From JBGRQB01 sp041725875 (GTDB taxonomy: Bacteria; Bacteroidota; Ignavibacteria; Ignavibacteriales; Melioribacteraceae), in NCBI GenBank assembly GCA_041725875.1, contig JBGRQB010000068.1:1-19858 (forward strand): a stretch of DNA of 19,858 nt, given 5' to 3'. Positions 1-9,113 of this stretch are shown piece after piece. Made by a program: the position numbers and the translations under genes. Below the pieces are notes generated by a model. The model had not been told where the DNA came from. It made no database searches and saw only the letters and a list, made by a program, of their open reading frames with translations. Numbering within the stretch: the stretch's first letter is position 1; every line of letters begins with the position of its first letter.

Positions 1-18
1 CGTGTGCTCTTCCGATCT
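1..18 (+). other. Illumina adapter remnant at contig end
   Basis: The first 18 bases, CGTGTGCTCTTCCGATCT, are identical to the 3' end of the standard Illumina TruSeq-type read-2 adapter. They sit exactly at the window start, where an untrimmed adapter would end up in an assembly. They are therefore not genomic, and the reading frame that enters them from the right has no biological continuation here. Confidence 0.95.
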
Positions 19-2117
19 CTGTCGATAAAGAGCGAATCTTTATTTTTATATTTCTCATTATTGTCATAAAGATAATTTACACCAACGGTAACCTTTCCCG
101 GAGTCCAGGATGCAAGTCCGTCCTGTTTTATCCAGTCACTTTTTAACTCCGGGGTATCGGTATTGGTTTTATCATAATTATATTTTACTTCAAAAGTGTT
201 GTTGTTAAATGCAAAATTATAATTGTATCTGTCGGTTGTCAGCAGATCATCTTTTTTAAGTTGTCCGAATAAAAATCCGGTATATAAATTTTTAACCGGT
301 GAAATTCCAAAATTGTATTCACGTAAAAGTTCATTGGAGCTCACGTTTGTAAGATCTCCGCTATATTCTCTGTTAAATTCCACAGAGTTTATTCTGTCGA
401 AACTGTTGTAATCTTTGTTGATAAAACGATCACGGAGCGAAAAATTAAGCTCAGGAATTTTTATCCCCAGCACTGAAATTTCTTTCGGATTATACTCTGC
501 AAAAATATTTCTGGCAATGCCTTTCAGCGGATCAATGTCAGTTGCAAATCTGTTTTTGTTATTAATACTTCCTGCCAGTTCCAGATTAACATTTAATCCC
601 TTTATCGGATTCGATTTTATAACCAGATTTCCCGTCTCCAGCAACTCAGGTAAGGGCAATAGTTTAATTGGCAGATAACCACCTTTTCTGATCCCGACAA
701 AGACATAATTACCAAGTGAAAGTCTGTTGTAATCCCCTTTTCCTTCTCCCACAAAACTGAAGGTAACATTATAAATTGCTTCATCTTTTCCCGGAGAATA
801 TTTATAAAGTGTATAATTTTCACCGCTGATCAGAGTATCTTTTTTAACATAATATCCGTTGATTTTTCCAAGCGAATCTGGGTCGACTTCTCTTACCCCG
901 GAAACAAAAGCATCGAGTCTGTTATATCCGGCAGATTTCAAAATATCTTTTTCCGCATCGGAGAGTTCAACCTCAACAGGGGCAGATTCATCATCTCCTT
1001 CGCGTGTGTATGCAAAAGCTACAGAAAGTTTATCGTTAAAGAAACTTTTTGAGAGAGTTGTATTAAAAAATGTTCTGGAATATTTTCTGTCGGAGTACTC
1101 AAAATCGACAGCTATTCTGCTTTTGGATGTAATTAATCGCTTTGGCGTAAATGTAATTTCACTTGTGGAGTAATCTATCACATAATCGTTGCTTTCACCC
1201 CGGGTCATCTGAATCCCGTCCAGATAAACTTTTTCACTTCCGGCAATAATTATAATTTCGCGTTCGTTATTTTTTCCTCTTAATCTGTAAGGACCCTGAA
1301 TACCATCTTGTCCCGATATCTGGTTTGAGTGAAATTTTCCTCTTGAAGAAGCAACCGAAACAGAGCCGTTAAAAGTGCCGTAGTTAAATCCGGCATTTAA
1401 GCCTTTTAATTTTCTGTTTGTCCTGCCAAACTCTCCGTTATTCAGATTTAACTCATAATCCCCAAAGGTTCCGCGAAAGTTATCGTGTTTAATCTGCACA
1501 AAAACCTTATCAAGTTCTTCTAGTCGCTCGGTATTTCCCTCTGCCTGAAACGGCAGATTCTGATCTGCCAATGCAGCTACAATTTCTATATCATCCGAAA
1601 TTTTTCCCGATATCTGGAGATTTAATCCGCTGTTGACTGTCATATCTCTGTTTGTGCTGACAGTAATTTCGCGCGTAATTGAACCTGATCTGTTGATGTT
1701 TTTGCCAAAAATATCTTTCGGCTGTATCGGTTTGTAAATTTTTGCTTTTTGAACCGAAGAGTCCGTTTTAAGAACCGGAGAACTGCCGTAAACAATCTCT
1801 CTTTTGAAAAATGAGCGTCTGAAACCGGTTTTTATTGTCTGGTAAGTAATTATCAGGGTATCGATGTTTTGAAGCGGTGAAACAGCCTTAAAGGAGTTTT
1901 TTTGCGGAACAAATTCAAACAGTCGGCTCTCCAGCAAATTCGATTTTGACCAAAACTTTACGGAGGCAGGTAAAATTGTATTATGCTTCAGTTCAAACAG
2001 CTTGCTCTTTTTTACTGCAAAAGTATCTGCTGCTGCAACTGTATTGCTGTTTTCCTGAGCATTTAATGATATAATCAGGAATAATAAAAGAATTAATCTG
2101 GATATATATTTTACCAA
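19..2117 (-). CDS. Large secreted, probably outer-membrane beta-rich protein (3' end missing)
   Basis: This is an open minus-strand frame of about 700 codons without a stop, cut off by the contig end. The frame is closed upstream by a TAA near 2166, and the first usable start is TTG at 2117. It gives LVKYISRLILLLFLIISLNAQ, a typical signal peptide ending in a plausible signal peptidase I site. The mature part is rich in alternating hydrophobic/polar strands, Asn, Lys and Tyr. It contains the stretch SEKVYLDGIQMTRG followed by NDYVIDY and SEITFTPKRLIT, a pattern that occurs in large surface or barrel-like proteins of this phylum group. The last visible part (NYNFAFNNNTFEVKYNYD) looks like beta-barrel strands. 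It follows cca by about 72 nt on the same strand. I do not recognise a specific family. Export to the envelope is well supported; the barrel is inference. Confidence 0.75.
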
Positions 2118-2189
2118 TTCTACTTTCGCTTTTACATAAAACGGAAATCTAAACGGAAGATGTAATTATTTCAAGGTAATTCTGAACAT

Positions 2190-3596
2190 CTATTTGTCCA
2201 GAATCTCATCCTTTACTTTCATCAGATATTCGTATGCAGCTTCATAATTGTTTGGGATAATTCCGTCAAGAATTGCATCTTCAATTGCTGATTTTATTTC
2301 GCCTACTTTTCTTCCCGGTCTTAAATTACAAATCTGCATAATTTCATCACCGCGTACAGGCGACTGAAAAGCCCTGAGTTCATCCTTTTCTTCAACCTCC
2401 CTTACCTTATCCATAACATGATCATAATTTTCAAGGTAACGATTTACTTTTTCAGGATTTTTGCTTGTTATATCGGCACGACAAAGTTTAATTAAATCTT
2501 CCATATCTTCACCTGCCTGAACAATAAATCGTCTTATAGCCGAATCAGAAACTTCTTCATTAACAAGTGCAATTGGTCTGAGATGAAGTCTTACAAGTTT
2601 TTCAGTGTACTCAAGTTTTGTTAGCGGAAGCTTCATTCGCTTGAATATTTTTTTCATCATCCGCGCGCCAAGTTCTTCGTGTCCGTGAAAAGTCCAGCCG
2701 ACTTTCTCATCAAACTTTTTGGTGCGTGGTTTTGCAATATCGTGAACAAGTGCAGCAAAACGGAGCCACACATCATCTGTCATCTGAGCAATATTGTCAA
2801 TCACTTCACAGGTATGAATAAATACATCCTTATGATGAAATTCCTTACGCTGATCAATTCCTGCCAGATCAGCAATTTCAGGAAAAATTACATCAAATAT
2901 TTTTGCTTTCTGCAAAAGTATTAAACCGGTTGAGGGTTTATCGGCACTTAAAGTTTTAAGAAACTCTTCGGTAACTCTTTCAATGGAAACAATCTTTAAT
3001 CTTTCTCTCAGTTTTTGCGCTGCTTCAATTATGTTGTCTGCAACAAAAAAATCGAGTTTTGCTGCAAAGCGAAAAGCACGCATAATTCTGAGCGGATCAT
3101 CATCAAAGGTTACCATCGGGTCAAGCGGAGTTTTAATCATTTTCTCTTTAATGTCTTCCTGACCATTAAAAGTATCGATCAGTTTTCCATAATCTTCCTT
3201 GTTAAGAGAAAGCGCAAGTGCATTTATGGTAAAATCTCTGCGGTTTATATCATCTTCAAAAGTACCAGCATCAACAATGGGGTTGCGGGAATTTCTCTTG
3301 TACGATTCTTTCCTGGCCCCCACAAATTCAAAATCTTTATCAGCATACTTAAAGTGCGCGGTTCCAAAGTTTTTAAAAATAGTTATGGTGTTTACACCGA
3401 GTCTGCGGGCAAGTTCATTTGCATAATCAGGACCGTTACCCACTACAAGAAAATCTATCTCCTCTTTCTCTTTGCCAAGGATTAAATCTCTTACGTAACC
3501 GCCCACTATATATAATTTTACATTTAATTCATCAGCAACCTGCGAAGCAATTTGCAGGTATTCTTTTTCTTCAACGTGTTTTTGTAAATCAATCAC
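2190..3596 (-). CDS. cca: tRNA nucleotidyltransferase (CCA-adding type) with HD domain
   Basis: This is a class II nucleotidyltransferase of the poly(A) polymerase/CCA-adding family, 468 aa, which builds or repairs the 3' CCA end of tRNAs in the cytoplasm. Visible motifs are VGGYVRD (res. 31-37), the metal-binding loop EIDFLVVG (46-53), RRDFTINAL (119-127) and DDPLRIMRAFRFAAKL (166-181). They are followed by an HD phosphohydrolase domain with H261, HDIAKP (285-290) and FHGHEE (303-308). The first carboxylate of the DxD loop is Glu (E46-I-D48) rather than the usual Asp. The start is GTG at 3596, overlapping the upstream peptidase stop by 8 nt (GTGATTGA), so translation is probably coupled. The tRNA gene in this window already encodes CCA, so repair or exosite activity is plausible. 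Sequence alone cannot separate a full CCA enzyme from an A-adding one. Confidence 0.9.
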   Translation of the reverse strand: MIDLQKHVEEKEYLQIASQVADELNVKLYIVGGYVRDLILGKEKEEIDFLVVGNGPDYANELARRLGVNTITIFKNFGTAHFKYADKDFEFVGARKESYKRNSRNPIVDAGTFEDDINRRDFTINALALSLNKEDYGKLIDTFNGQEDIKEKMIKTPLDPMVTFDDDPLRIMRAFRFAAKLDFFVADNIIEAAQKLRERLKIVSIERVTEEFLKTLSADKPSTGLILLQKAKIFDVIFPEIADLAGIDQRKEFHHKDVFIHTCEVIDNIAQMTDDVWLRFAALVHDIAKPRTKKFDEKVGWTFHGHEELGARMMKKIFKRMKLPLTKLEYTEKLVRLHLRPIALVNEEVSDSAIRRFIVQAGEDMEDLIKLCRADITSKNPEKVNRYLENYDHVMDKVREVEEKDELRAFQSPVRGDEIMQICNLRPGRKVGEIKSAIEDAILDGIIPNNYEAAYEYLMKVKDEILDK

Positions 3597-5769
3597 AGTA
3601 TACTTTCATCCATTCTAATTTTTCAAGATTTTCCTTTAACACAGGCAACCTTGATTTATCATTGCAGCTCTTTATGGCTGCTTTTGCAAAGCGAATTGCA
3701 TCATTAAATTCGGAACTGTTTTTTGCATATTCCGATAATTGGTACGCGGCAAAACTAGTCTCTTCCGAAACAATTTTCAAGTTATGTTTAACTGACTTAA
3801 TAAAGGAACCATAGTTTTCGTTCAGCGATTCTGATAAACTGACAAGTGAAGGCAGCATAAAATCTGCCGGATCTTCCTTGTTTAATTCTTTCAAAATCAG
3901 GTATCTGTCGAACCTGCTGCCATTTATATATTTTGTTGTTACACTATCTGGTTCTGCCAGAACCGCTTTTCTTGTTTTTGCATAGCAAAAGTAAAAGTCT
4001 GTTGGTTTTTCATCTGCAAGCACATTGTAAAGTGAATCTGCTTTTGCATATTTTTTATTTAATATGTATAAATCGGCAAGTGTAATGTTATAGCTGTACT
4101 TATATGCGGTTCCGCTGTAATTACCCGATTCTTTTTCTGCAAACTCAAGCGCTTCTTCGGCTTTGCCGCTGTTTCTCAGGCAATTAACAATTCCGGATAA
4201 AGCAAAATACTGATTTGTTTTATCAAATATTTCTCTGTAAATCGTTTCAGCATTCTTATACATTTTTTTCGACATAAATTGTTCAGCCTTTGCTCTTTGT
4301 CCGGCAATATAACGAGGACAAAATCTTTTTATCAAAGGCTTTCTGCCAAAATAAAGCATTGAAGTGTGTGAGTTTTCAGTAACAGGATAGCTGCTTATAA
4401 ACTTTTCATATTTCTCTGAAAGAACCTCAATCGGCTTTCCGAAATGTTCCTCAAAATCTCCGTCACCATAAACCTTATTAACTTGTTCCGGTGAATATTT
4501 ATCATTCAAAAATTTGATGAAAGATCCGGCAGTTACATAAGATAAACCACTCACGTTGCCAAAGAAACTTAATCCGCCAAACAGATCAGCGGGCAGGACT
4601 TTGAAATTATTTTTGTAAGCAAGAGCAGCAAAGTTATGGACTTCCTTTCCGCCATATTCATCTTCAACAGCCATTGCAAAACCTTCTATAAGAGAGAAAT
4701 TAAATCCGGCAGCAACCTTAAACGGCGTGCTTCCTATCTCTCTGGAAAAGACGTGAGCCATTTCGTGTTCAAGCGTGTTTGCATATTCTCCAATCTGGAG
4801 ATAAATTGTGTTCATCCACAATTTTGCAACATCGGCATTTTTTGCTCCAAAGACTTTTCCTTTCTGTTCTCTGTTTTCAAAAAGTATTGAAGTAATTTTT
4901 CCTTCAGGTTCAAAACCAAGCTGGCTCTTTATCTTCTGAAAATAAAACTCATGTTCGGCTGCAATTGTTTTTATCTTTTTATCTGAAATTCCGCCCGGAT
5001 AAATGATTTCAAAATGTTCACTCAAATATTTTCCGGGTAAGATTTTTTCAATCTTAGATTGATTTGTTGCAAAACTCATCATTGGTTTAAGAAATGAAAC
5101 ACCTAAAAAGTAAGCAATAAATATCGGGAGATAAATTTTGTAACGCTTCTCTTTTTTAATCAAAAGAATATAAGCCAGAAAAGTTATCTTTACCGAAAAC
5201 AACTGATAAAGAAAATGTTTTGAGTGCATCGAAATATTTTCATCGTAGATGGTTCCGGGAAAAAATCCTATAAGCGGATTATAAAAAAACATCTGGTGAT
5301 AAAAATAGATTTCAAGAATTGGTGTTAATACAAAACAGGCAAAAATAGCAGCAAAAATAAAATAACTATATCTGAAAGAGATTTTAAGAGATATTGCTGC
5401 AAGCACCATACCAATAAAAGCAGCAGGAATTGTATCAATCAGATAAAACTCAATTCCGCCTTTAAATGGACAGATACTTAAAACCAGTGTATTAAACAGT
5501 GAAATAATTAAAGGCAGTAAAACCAGACTTAAAAAGAAAATGAGTCTGGTTTTAATTATGTAAAAAGGATCAAAATTTTTCTCTTTTCTTCCTATTCTGA
5601 GAATAGAAACACCGGAAAGAATAAAAAGCATTATTCCGTTTACTGCACTTATCTCATACCCGATAACATTTGTTAAAGGGAGAAACTGTAAAAATATATT
5701 TACACTTACTGCAATAAAAAGAACGATATATTCCGGGTAAAACTTTTTAAAATGACCTGATAAATTAAT
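3589..5769 (-). CDS. Polytopic membrane metallopeptidase (peptidase MA-like) with TPR-like tail
   Basis: The N-terminal third holds about seven hydrophobic helices. It is followed by a gluzincin-type zinc peptidase domain with TLEHEMAHVF (HExxH: H335, E336, H339 from the start used here) and, 23 residues on, LIEGFAMAVE, whose E362 is a likely third zinc ligand. This matches the peptidase MA family. The C-terminal third is helical with TPR-like repeats (for example around AEQFMSKKMYKNAETIYREI). The first ATG is at 5631, but the frame is open up to a TGA near 5784. The extra 46 codons encode a basic stretch plus a full membrane helix (YIVLFIAVSVNIFLQFLPL). They contain no ATG, GTG or TTG, only an ATT at 5769 that sits 6 nt after a perfect AAGGAG and overlaps the murA stop (ATTAA). 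I therefore place the start at 5769, giving 726 aa. The substrate is unknown; position after murA suggests an envelope role. Confidence 0.8.
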   Translation of the reverse strand: MNLSGHFKKFYPEYIVLFIAVSVNIFLQFLPLTNVIGYEISAVNGIMLFILSGVSILRIGRKEKNFDPFYIIKTRLIFFLSLVLLPLIISLFNTLVLSICPFKGGIEFYLIDTIPAAFIGMVLAAISLKISFRYSYFIFAAIFACFVLTPILEIYFYHQMFFYNPLIGFFPGTIYDENISMHSKHFLYQLFSVKITFLAYILLIKKEKRYKIYLPIFIAYFLGVSFLKPMMSFATNQSKIEKILPGKYLSEHFEIIYPGGISDKKIKTIAAEHEFYFQKIKSQLGFEPEGKITSILFENREQKGKVFGAKNADVAKLWMNTIYLQIGEYANTLEHEMAHVFSREIGSTPFKVAAGFNFSLIEGFAMAVEDEYGGKEVHNFAALAYKNNFKVLPADLFGGLSFFGNVSGLSYVTAGSFIKFLNDKYSPEQVNKVYGDGDFEEHFGKPIEVLSEKYEKFISSYPVTENSHTSMLYFGRKPLIKRFCPRYIAGQRAKAEQFMSKKMYKNAETIYREIFDKTNQYFALSGIVNCLRNSGKAEEALEFAEKESGNYSGTAYKYSYNITLADLYILNKKYAKADSLYNVLADEKPTDFYFCYAKTRKAVLAEPDSVTTKYINGSRFDRYLILKELNKEDPADFMLPSLVSLSESLNENYGSFIKSVKHNLKIVSEETSFAAYQLSEYAKNSSEFNDAIRFAKAAIKSCNDKSRLPVLKENLEKLEWMKVYCD

Positions 5770-7030
5770 ATTCAGCTCCTTTCACTCTTGTTATATCGGC
5801 ACCAAGTTCTTTTAATTTTTCTTCTATGCGCTGATAACCTCTGTCAAGATGATAAATTCTCAGAACTTCTGTTGTACCTTCTGCTACCAGACCAGCAAGA
5901 ACCAAAGATGCACTTGCGCGCAAGTCGGTTGACATCACTTTTGCACCCTTAAGTTTTTTAACTCCTTTAATAATAGCAGTGTTTTCAATAATTTCTATGT
6001 TAGCGCCCAGACGATTAAGTTCCGGAACGTGTTTGAATCTGTCATAATAAATTGTGTCTTTCATTTTTGAGCTGTTGTCTGCCAGACACATATATGTTGT
6101 CCACTGAGCCTGCATATCTGTCGGGAAACCAGGATAAATACCGGTTGTAACATCAATGCTTGTTGGTTTTAATCCCTTGGCATCAACGTAAATAACATTA
6201 TCTTCAAACTTAATTTTTACGCCGCTCTCTTCCAGTTTGTTAATTACGGCATTAATGTGATCGATATGCTCATATTCAACTTCAATTTTACTTTTGGTCA
6301 TGGCCGCAGCAATAAGAAGTGTTCCGCATTCAATTCTGTCAGAGATATTCCTGATATCAGCTGAGAAAAGTTCATCAACTCCCTGAACCTTAATTGTTGA
6401 AGTTCCAATTCCTTCAATCTCTGCTCCCATCTGCACAAGATACTCTGCAAGCTGAGTAATTTCAGGCTCAATAGCAGCGTTTGTTATCATTGTTTCCCCT
6501 TTTGCAAGAGAAGCTGCCATAAGAACATTTCCTGTTGCACCAACAGAAGAAACATCAAAGTGGATATGTGCACCCTGAAGTTTTTTTGCTTTGGCAATTA
6601 TATATCCTTCTTCAATTTCAATCTTTGCACCCATTTTTTTAAGTGATTCAAGGTGAAGATTAATAGGGCGCGGTCCCCAGGCACATCCTCCCGGAAGTGA
6701 AACTTTTGCTTTTCCGAAACGTGAAAGTAAGGGTCCGAGAACATAAACAGAAGCACGCATCTTTTTAACGTGTTCGTATGGTGCTGTCTGACTATTAATT
6801 CCTGTTGTGTCCAAACGAAGATTATGGTTCTCAAAATCAGCTTTAACTCCCAGATTTTCAAGAAGTTTTATCATTGTGTAAATATCGTTTACTTCAGGGG
6901 TGTTGCTTATCTGGTTTATACCTGAATTAAGCAATGTTGCCGGCATTAGTGCCAATGATGAGTTTTTTGCACCACTAACGGCAACTCTTCCTGATAATTT
7001 TTTACCGCCATTTATTACAAATTTATCCAA
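5765..7030 (-). CDS. murA: UDP-N-acetylglucosamine 1-carboxyvinyltransferase MurA
   Basis: MurA transfers enolpyruvate from PEP to UDP-GlcNAc, the first committed step of peptidoglycan synthesis in the cytoplasm. The 421 aa length matches the family (about 419). Visible hallmarks are K22-N23 in SGAKNSSL, the catalytic loop GGCAWGPRPINLHL with C116, and the substrate-binding stretch SVGATGNVLMAA. Because the loop cysteine is present rather than Asp, the enzyme should be of the fosfomycin-sensitive type; this is family knowledge, not tested. Translation starts at a TTG at 7030 preceded by AGGAG with a 7-nt spacer. It lies 19 nt downstream of the Ser/Thr kinase stop and directly couples to the membrane peptidase, so the three genes are likely cotranscribed. 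Confidence 0.95.
   Translation of the reverse strand: MDKFVINGGKKLSGRVAVSGAKNSSLALMPATLLNSGINQISNTPEVNDIYTMIKLLENLGVKADFENHNLRLDTTGINSQTAPYEHVKKMRASVYVLGPLLSRFGKAKVSLPGGCAWGPRPINLHLESLKKMGAKIEIEEGYIIAKAKKLQGAHIHFDVSSVGATGNVLMAASLAKGETMITNAAIEPEITQLAEYLVQMGAEIEGIGTSTIKVQGVDELFSADIRNISDRIECGTLLIAAAMTKSKIEVEYEHIDHINAVINKLEESGVKIKFEDNVIYVDAKGLKPTSIDVTTGIYPGFPTDMQAQWTTYMCLADNSSKMKDTIYYDRFKHVPELNRLGANIEIIENTAIIKGVKKLKGAKVMSTDLRASASLVLAGLVAEGTTEVLRIYHLDRGYQRIEEKLKELGADITRVKGAEY
5767..5781 (-). promoter_or_regulatory. Shine-Dalgarno plus ATT start overlapping murA stop
   Basis: On the minus strand the sequence reads AAGGAG (5781-5776), six bases, then ATTAA. The ATT (5769-5767) shares its last T with the TAA stop of murA (5767-5765), the same geometry as ATGA or TAATG coupling junctions. 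ATT is a rare initiator, known from infC. A single-base error turning ATG into ATT is the alternative. Confidence 0.55.
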
Positions 7031-7049
7031 AATGTTTCTCCTGAGTTTA

Positions 7050-8930
7050 CTAAAATTTTAATATAGTACCATTTAATCCGGTAATATATACTGTTTCATT
7101 TTCCGTAATAAAAATACTGTTGAGGTTTACAAAAGTGCCGGATTTAACTACTTTCCACTCTTTGCCCCAATTATCGGAGTATAAAATTGTGCCCTTGTTT
7201 CCAACTGCCAGACAACGATTTTCTCCGAAAAAAAGTACATCATTAAGGGGCGAATTTACATCAACCTTAATTAAATTCCAAGTCCTTCCGCTATCATTTG
7301 TGCGGTAAATTTCTCCTCCGCCGCAGACAGCAATCCCGACTTTATCATCCATAAAGTCAACAGCCTTAATATACTTTTTTGTAAAAGGCGCAGCAGCCTG
7401 CCATTTATAACCGCCGTCGCTGCTTTCAAGCAAGGTTCCTTTCCAGCCGGTCGCAATTCCTCTCTGTTTTGATGTAAAATCAACATCAAACAGAAGATTT
7501 TCAACAGGAGTGGAAGTTTTTATCCAGCTTTCTCCACCGTCGGAAGTTCTGAAAATTTCTCCCTTCCCGCCTGCTGTTACTCCGTTTTCATTATCAAGGA
7601 AAACAATGCTGTTAAGGGAACTGCTGCTGTTAATATTAACTTTGTTCCACTTTTCGTTCAAATCTTCTCGTACAAAAAGAGATCCTTTTTCACCTGAGAC
7701 AAAGAGTTTTCCGTTTTGAAGATGATAAACTCTTTTCAGACTAACCGCTGAATCGAGAACCGTCTTCTGCCAGGTTTTACCGGAATCAGCTGTTTCAAGA
7801 AAAATTCCGTCATCACACACAGCAAAGCCTTTTTCCTCATCTGTGAAAAGAATGTCATTAATATTTCCCGAAACATCTACATTTTTGATCTTTAACTTGC
7901 TTAAATCTATATCTTTTTGAAAAAGTGTTACCAGACTAAATTCACGATATTTATCAATTTGGTTTGTCTTAAAAAACTCATCAACCAGTATAAATGAAAA
8001 ATAGATCACTCCTGCAATAACAGCAAAAATTGCTGCGGTTCCTAAAATGGAAAATGGCTTGCTGACTCTTTTTGTGCTTTTTTTGCCATTTACATATTCA
8101 TTCTTAATTTTTGCCAGATACAAATCGATCTGATCTGCATTATGGTAAAAATCTTCGCAGCCTTTGAACCTTTTTTCAGGATCTTTAGCCATTGCTTTTT
8201 CAACAAGTTCATCAAGTACCTTGGGAACTCCGTTTATCTTTTCAGAAACAGGAACAGGGTTTTCTTCAATATGAGCACGCATAACATCATCTTCGGCTTC
8301 ATGATAAAAAGGAGGTTCACCTGTTAACATTTCGTAAAGAGTGGTTCCCAGACAATAAATATCAGATTTATTATTAACCACGCGGCCTCTTACCTGTTCC
8401 GGACTCATATAATAGGAAGTACCTGCCTTTGCGCCTGTCTTTCTGTTGCTTTCATCTTCGAGTGATACAGAGATGCCAAAATCCATTATTTTGGCAATAC
8501 CTTCGGAATTTACAATTATGTTGGAAGGCTTAATATCGCGGTGTACATATCCTTTTGCGTGTGCATGTCCCAAACCTTTAAGAATCTGCTTAACAACAAA
8601 AAGAGCATCACCGAATCGGAGTCGGCCATGACGATATATTGTTTTATCCAGACTCTCACCATCAACATATTCCATAACAATGCCGAGAGTTTTACCTTCT
8701 TCGATAAAACCATAAACAGTTACAATGTTGGCGTGAACAAGCTGTGCGTGATGTTTTGCTTCTTTTTTAAATTTATCTATGGCATTTGGCTTCTTCAAAA
8801 CAGATTCGCTAAGAACCTTTATTGCCACATCCCTTTCAAGTTTGGTATCGCGTGCTTTGTAAACAACGCCCATCCCTCCTTTGCCAAGGACTTCAACAAT
8901 TTTGTAGTGACCAAAAATTTTTCCTATCAT
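7050..8930 (-). CDS. Membrane Ser/Thr protein kinase with Ycf48-like beta-propeller sensor
   Basis: A 626 aa single-pass kinase. The cytoplasmic kinase domain (about res. 8-270) has every catalytic motif: glycine loop GKGGMGVVY (16-24), K38 in VAIKVL, HRDIKPSN (130-137), DFG (150-152) and SPE (176-178). A transmembrane helix follows at about 293-316. The extracytoplasmic part (about 340-626) is a repeat domain with S-D-G-G-x-x-W type turns (SGKTWQK, SDGGESWIK, SDGGYKWQA, NDSGRTWNL, DNWGKEWKV), the pattern of Ycf48/BNR-like propellers. In PASTA-type kinases the outer domain senses cell-wall fragments; here the propeller replaces PASTA repeats. Its position immediately before murA suggests, but does not prove, control of envelope synthesis. 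The kinase should be active; the ligand is unknown. Confidence 0.92.
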   Translation of the reverse strand: MIGKIFGHYKIVEVLGKGGMGVVYKARDTKLERDVAIKVLSESVLKKPNAIDKFKKEAKHHAQLVHANIVTVYGFIEEGKTLGIVMEYVDGESLDKTIYRHGRLRFGDALFVVKQILKGLGHAHAKGYVHRDIKPSNIIVNSEGIAKIMDFGISVSLEDESNRKTGAKAGTSYYMSPEQVRGRVVNNKSDIYCLGTTLYEMLTGEPPFYHEAEDDVMRAHIEENPVPVSEKINGVPKVLDELVEKAMAKDPEKRFKGCEDFYHNADQIDLYLAKIKNEYVNGKKSTKRVSKPFSILGTAAIFAVIAGVIYFSFILVDEFFKTNQIDKYREFSLVTLFQKDIDLSKLKIKNVDVSGNINDILFTDEEKGFAVCDDGIFLETADSGKTWQKTVLDSAVSLKRVYHLQNGKLFVSGEKGSLFVREDLNEKWNKVNINSSSSLNSIVFLDNENGVTAGGKGEIFRTSDGGESWIKTSTPVENLLFDVDFTSKQRGIATGWKGTLLESSDGGYKWQAAAPFTKKYIKAVDFMDDKVGIAVCGGGEIYRTNDSGRTWNLIKVDVNSPLNDVLFFGENRCLAVGNKGTILYSDNWGKEWKVVKSGTFVNLNSIFITENETVYITGLNGTILKF

Positions 8931-9026
8931 AAAAACACATGATTATAATTTTAAAAAGCAACTGAATATAATGAAATTACCTGACTATAAGAATTTAAAA
9001 TTCTTTTAATATTTTTCTTTTTTTAT

Positions 9027-9055
9027 TTGACATTTATTTCGCGAATACGTTTATT
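9027..9055 (+). promoter_or_regulatory. Probable sigma-70-type promoter for tRNA-Leu and tig
   Basis: TTGACA at 9027-9032 is a perfect -35 box. Seventeen bases later lies TTTATT (9050-9055) as a modest -10; ATACGTTTATTTG nearby could also serve as a Bacteroidota-like TAnnTTTG element. It stands about 60 nt before tRNA-Leu in the divergent gap between the kinase and the tRNA. Confidence 0.5.
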
Positions 9056-9113
9056 TGTGCTCGTTCATTTTTGACGTATTGATGAAAGCAACAATCATCT
9101 TCCTAATGTAAAT

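Noticed and set aside
223..1173. Plus-strand frames of 62-104 codons and a 68-codon minus frame
   Set aside because: They run through the open 700-codon minus-strand frame with a signal peptide, which explains the region.
8989..9005. Inverted repeat AAGAATTT-A-AAATTCTT between the kinase and tRNA-Leu
   Set aside because: It is pure AT-rich sequence in a divergent promoter gap; such palindromes are expected by chance and no operator can be claimed.
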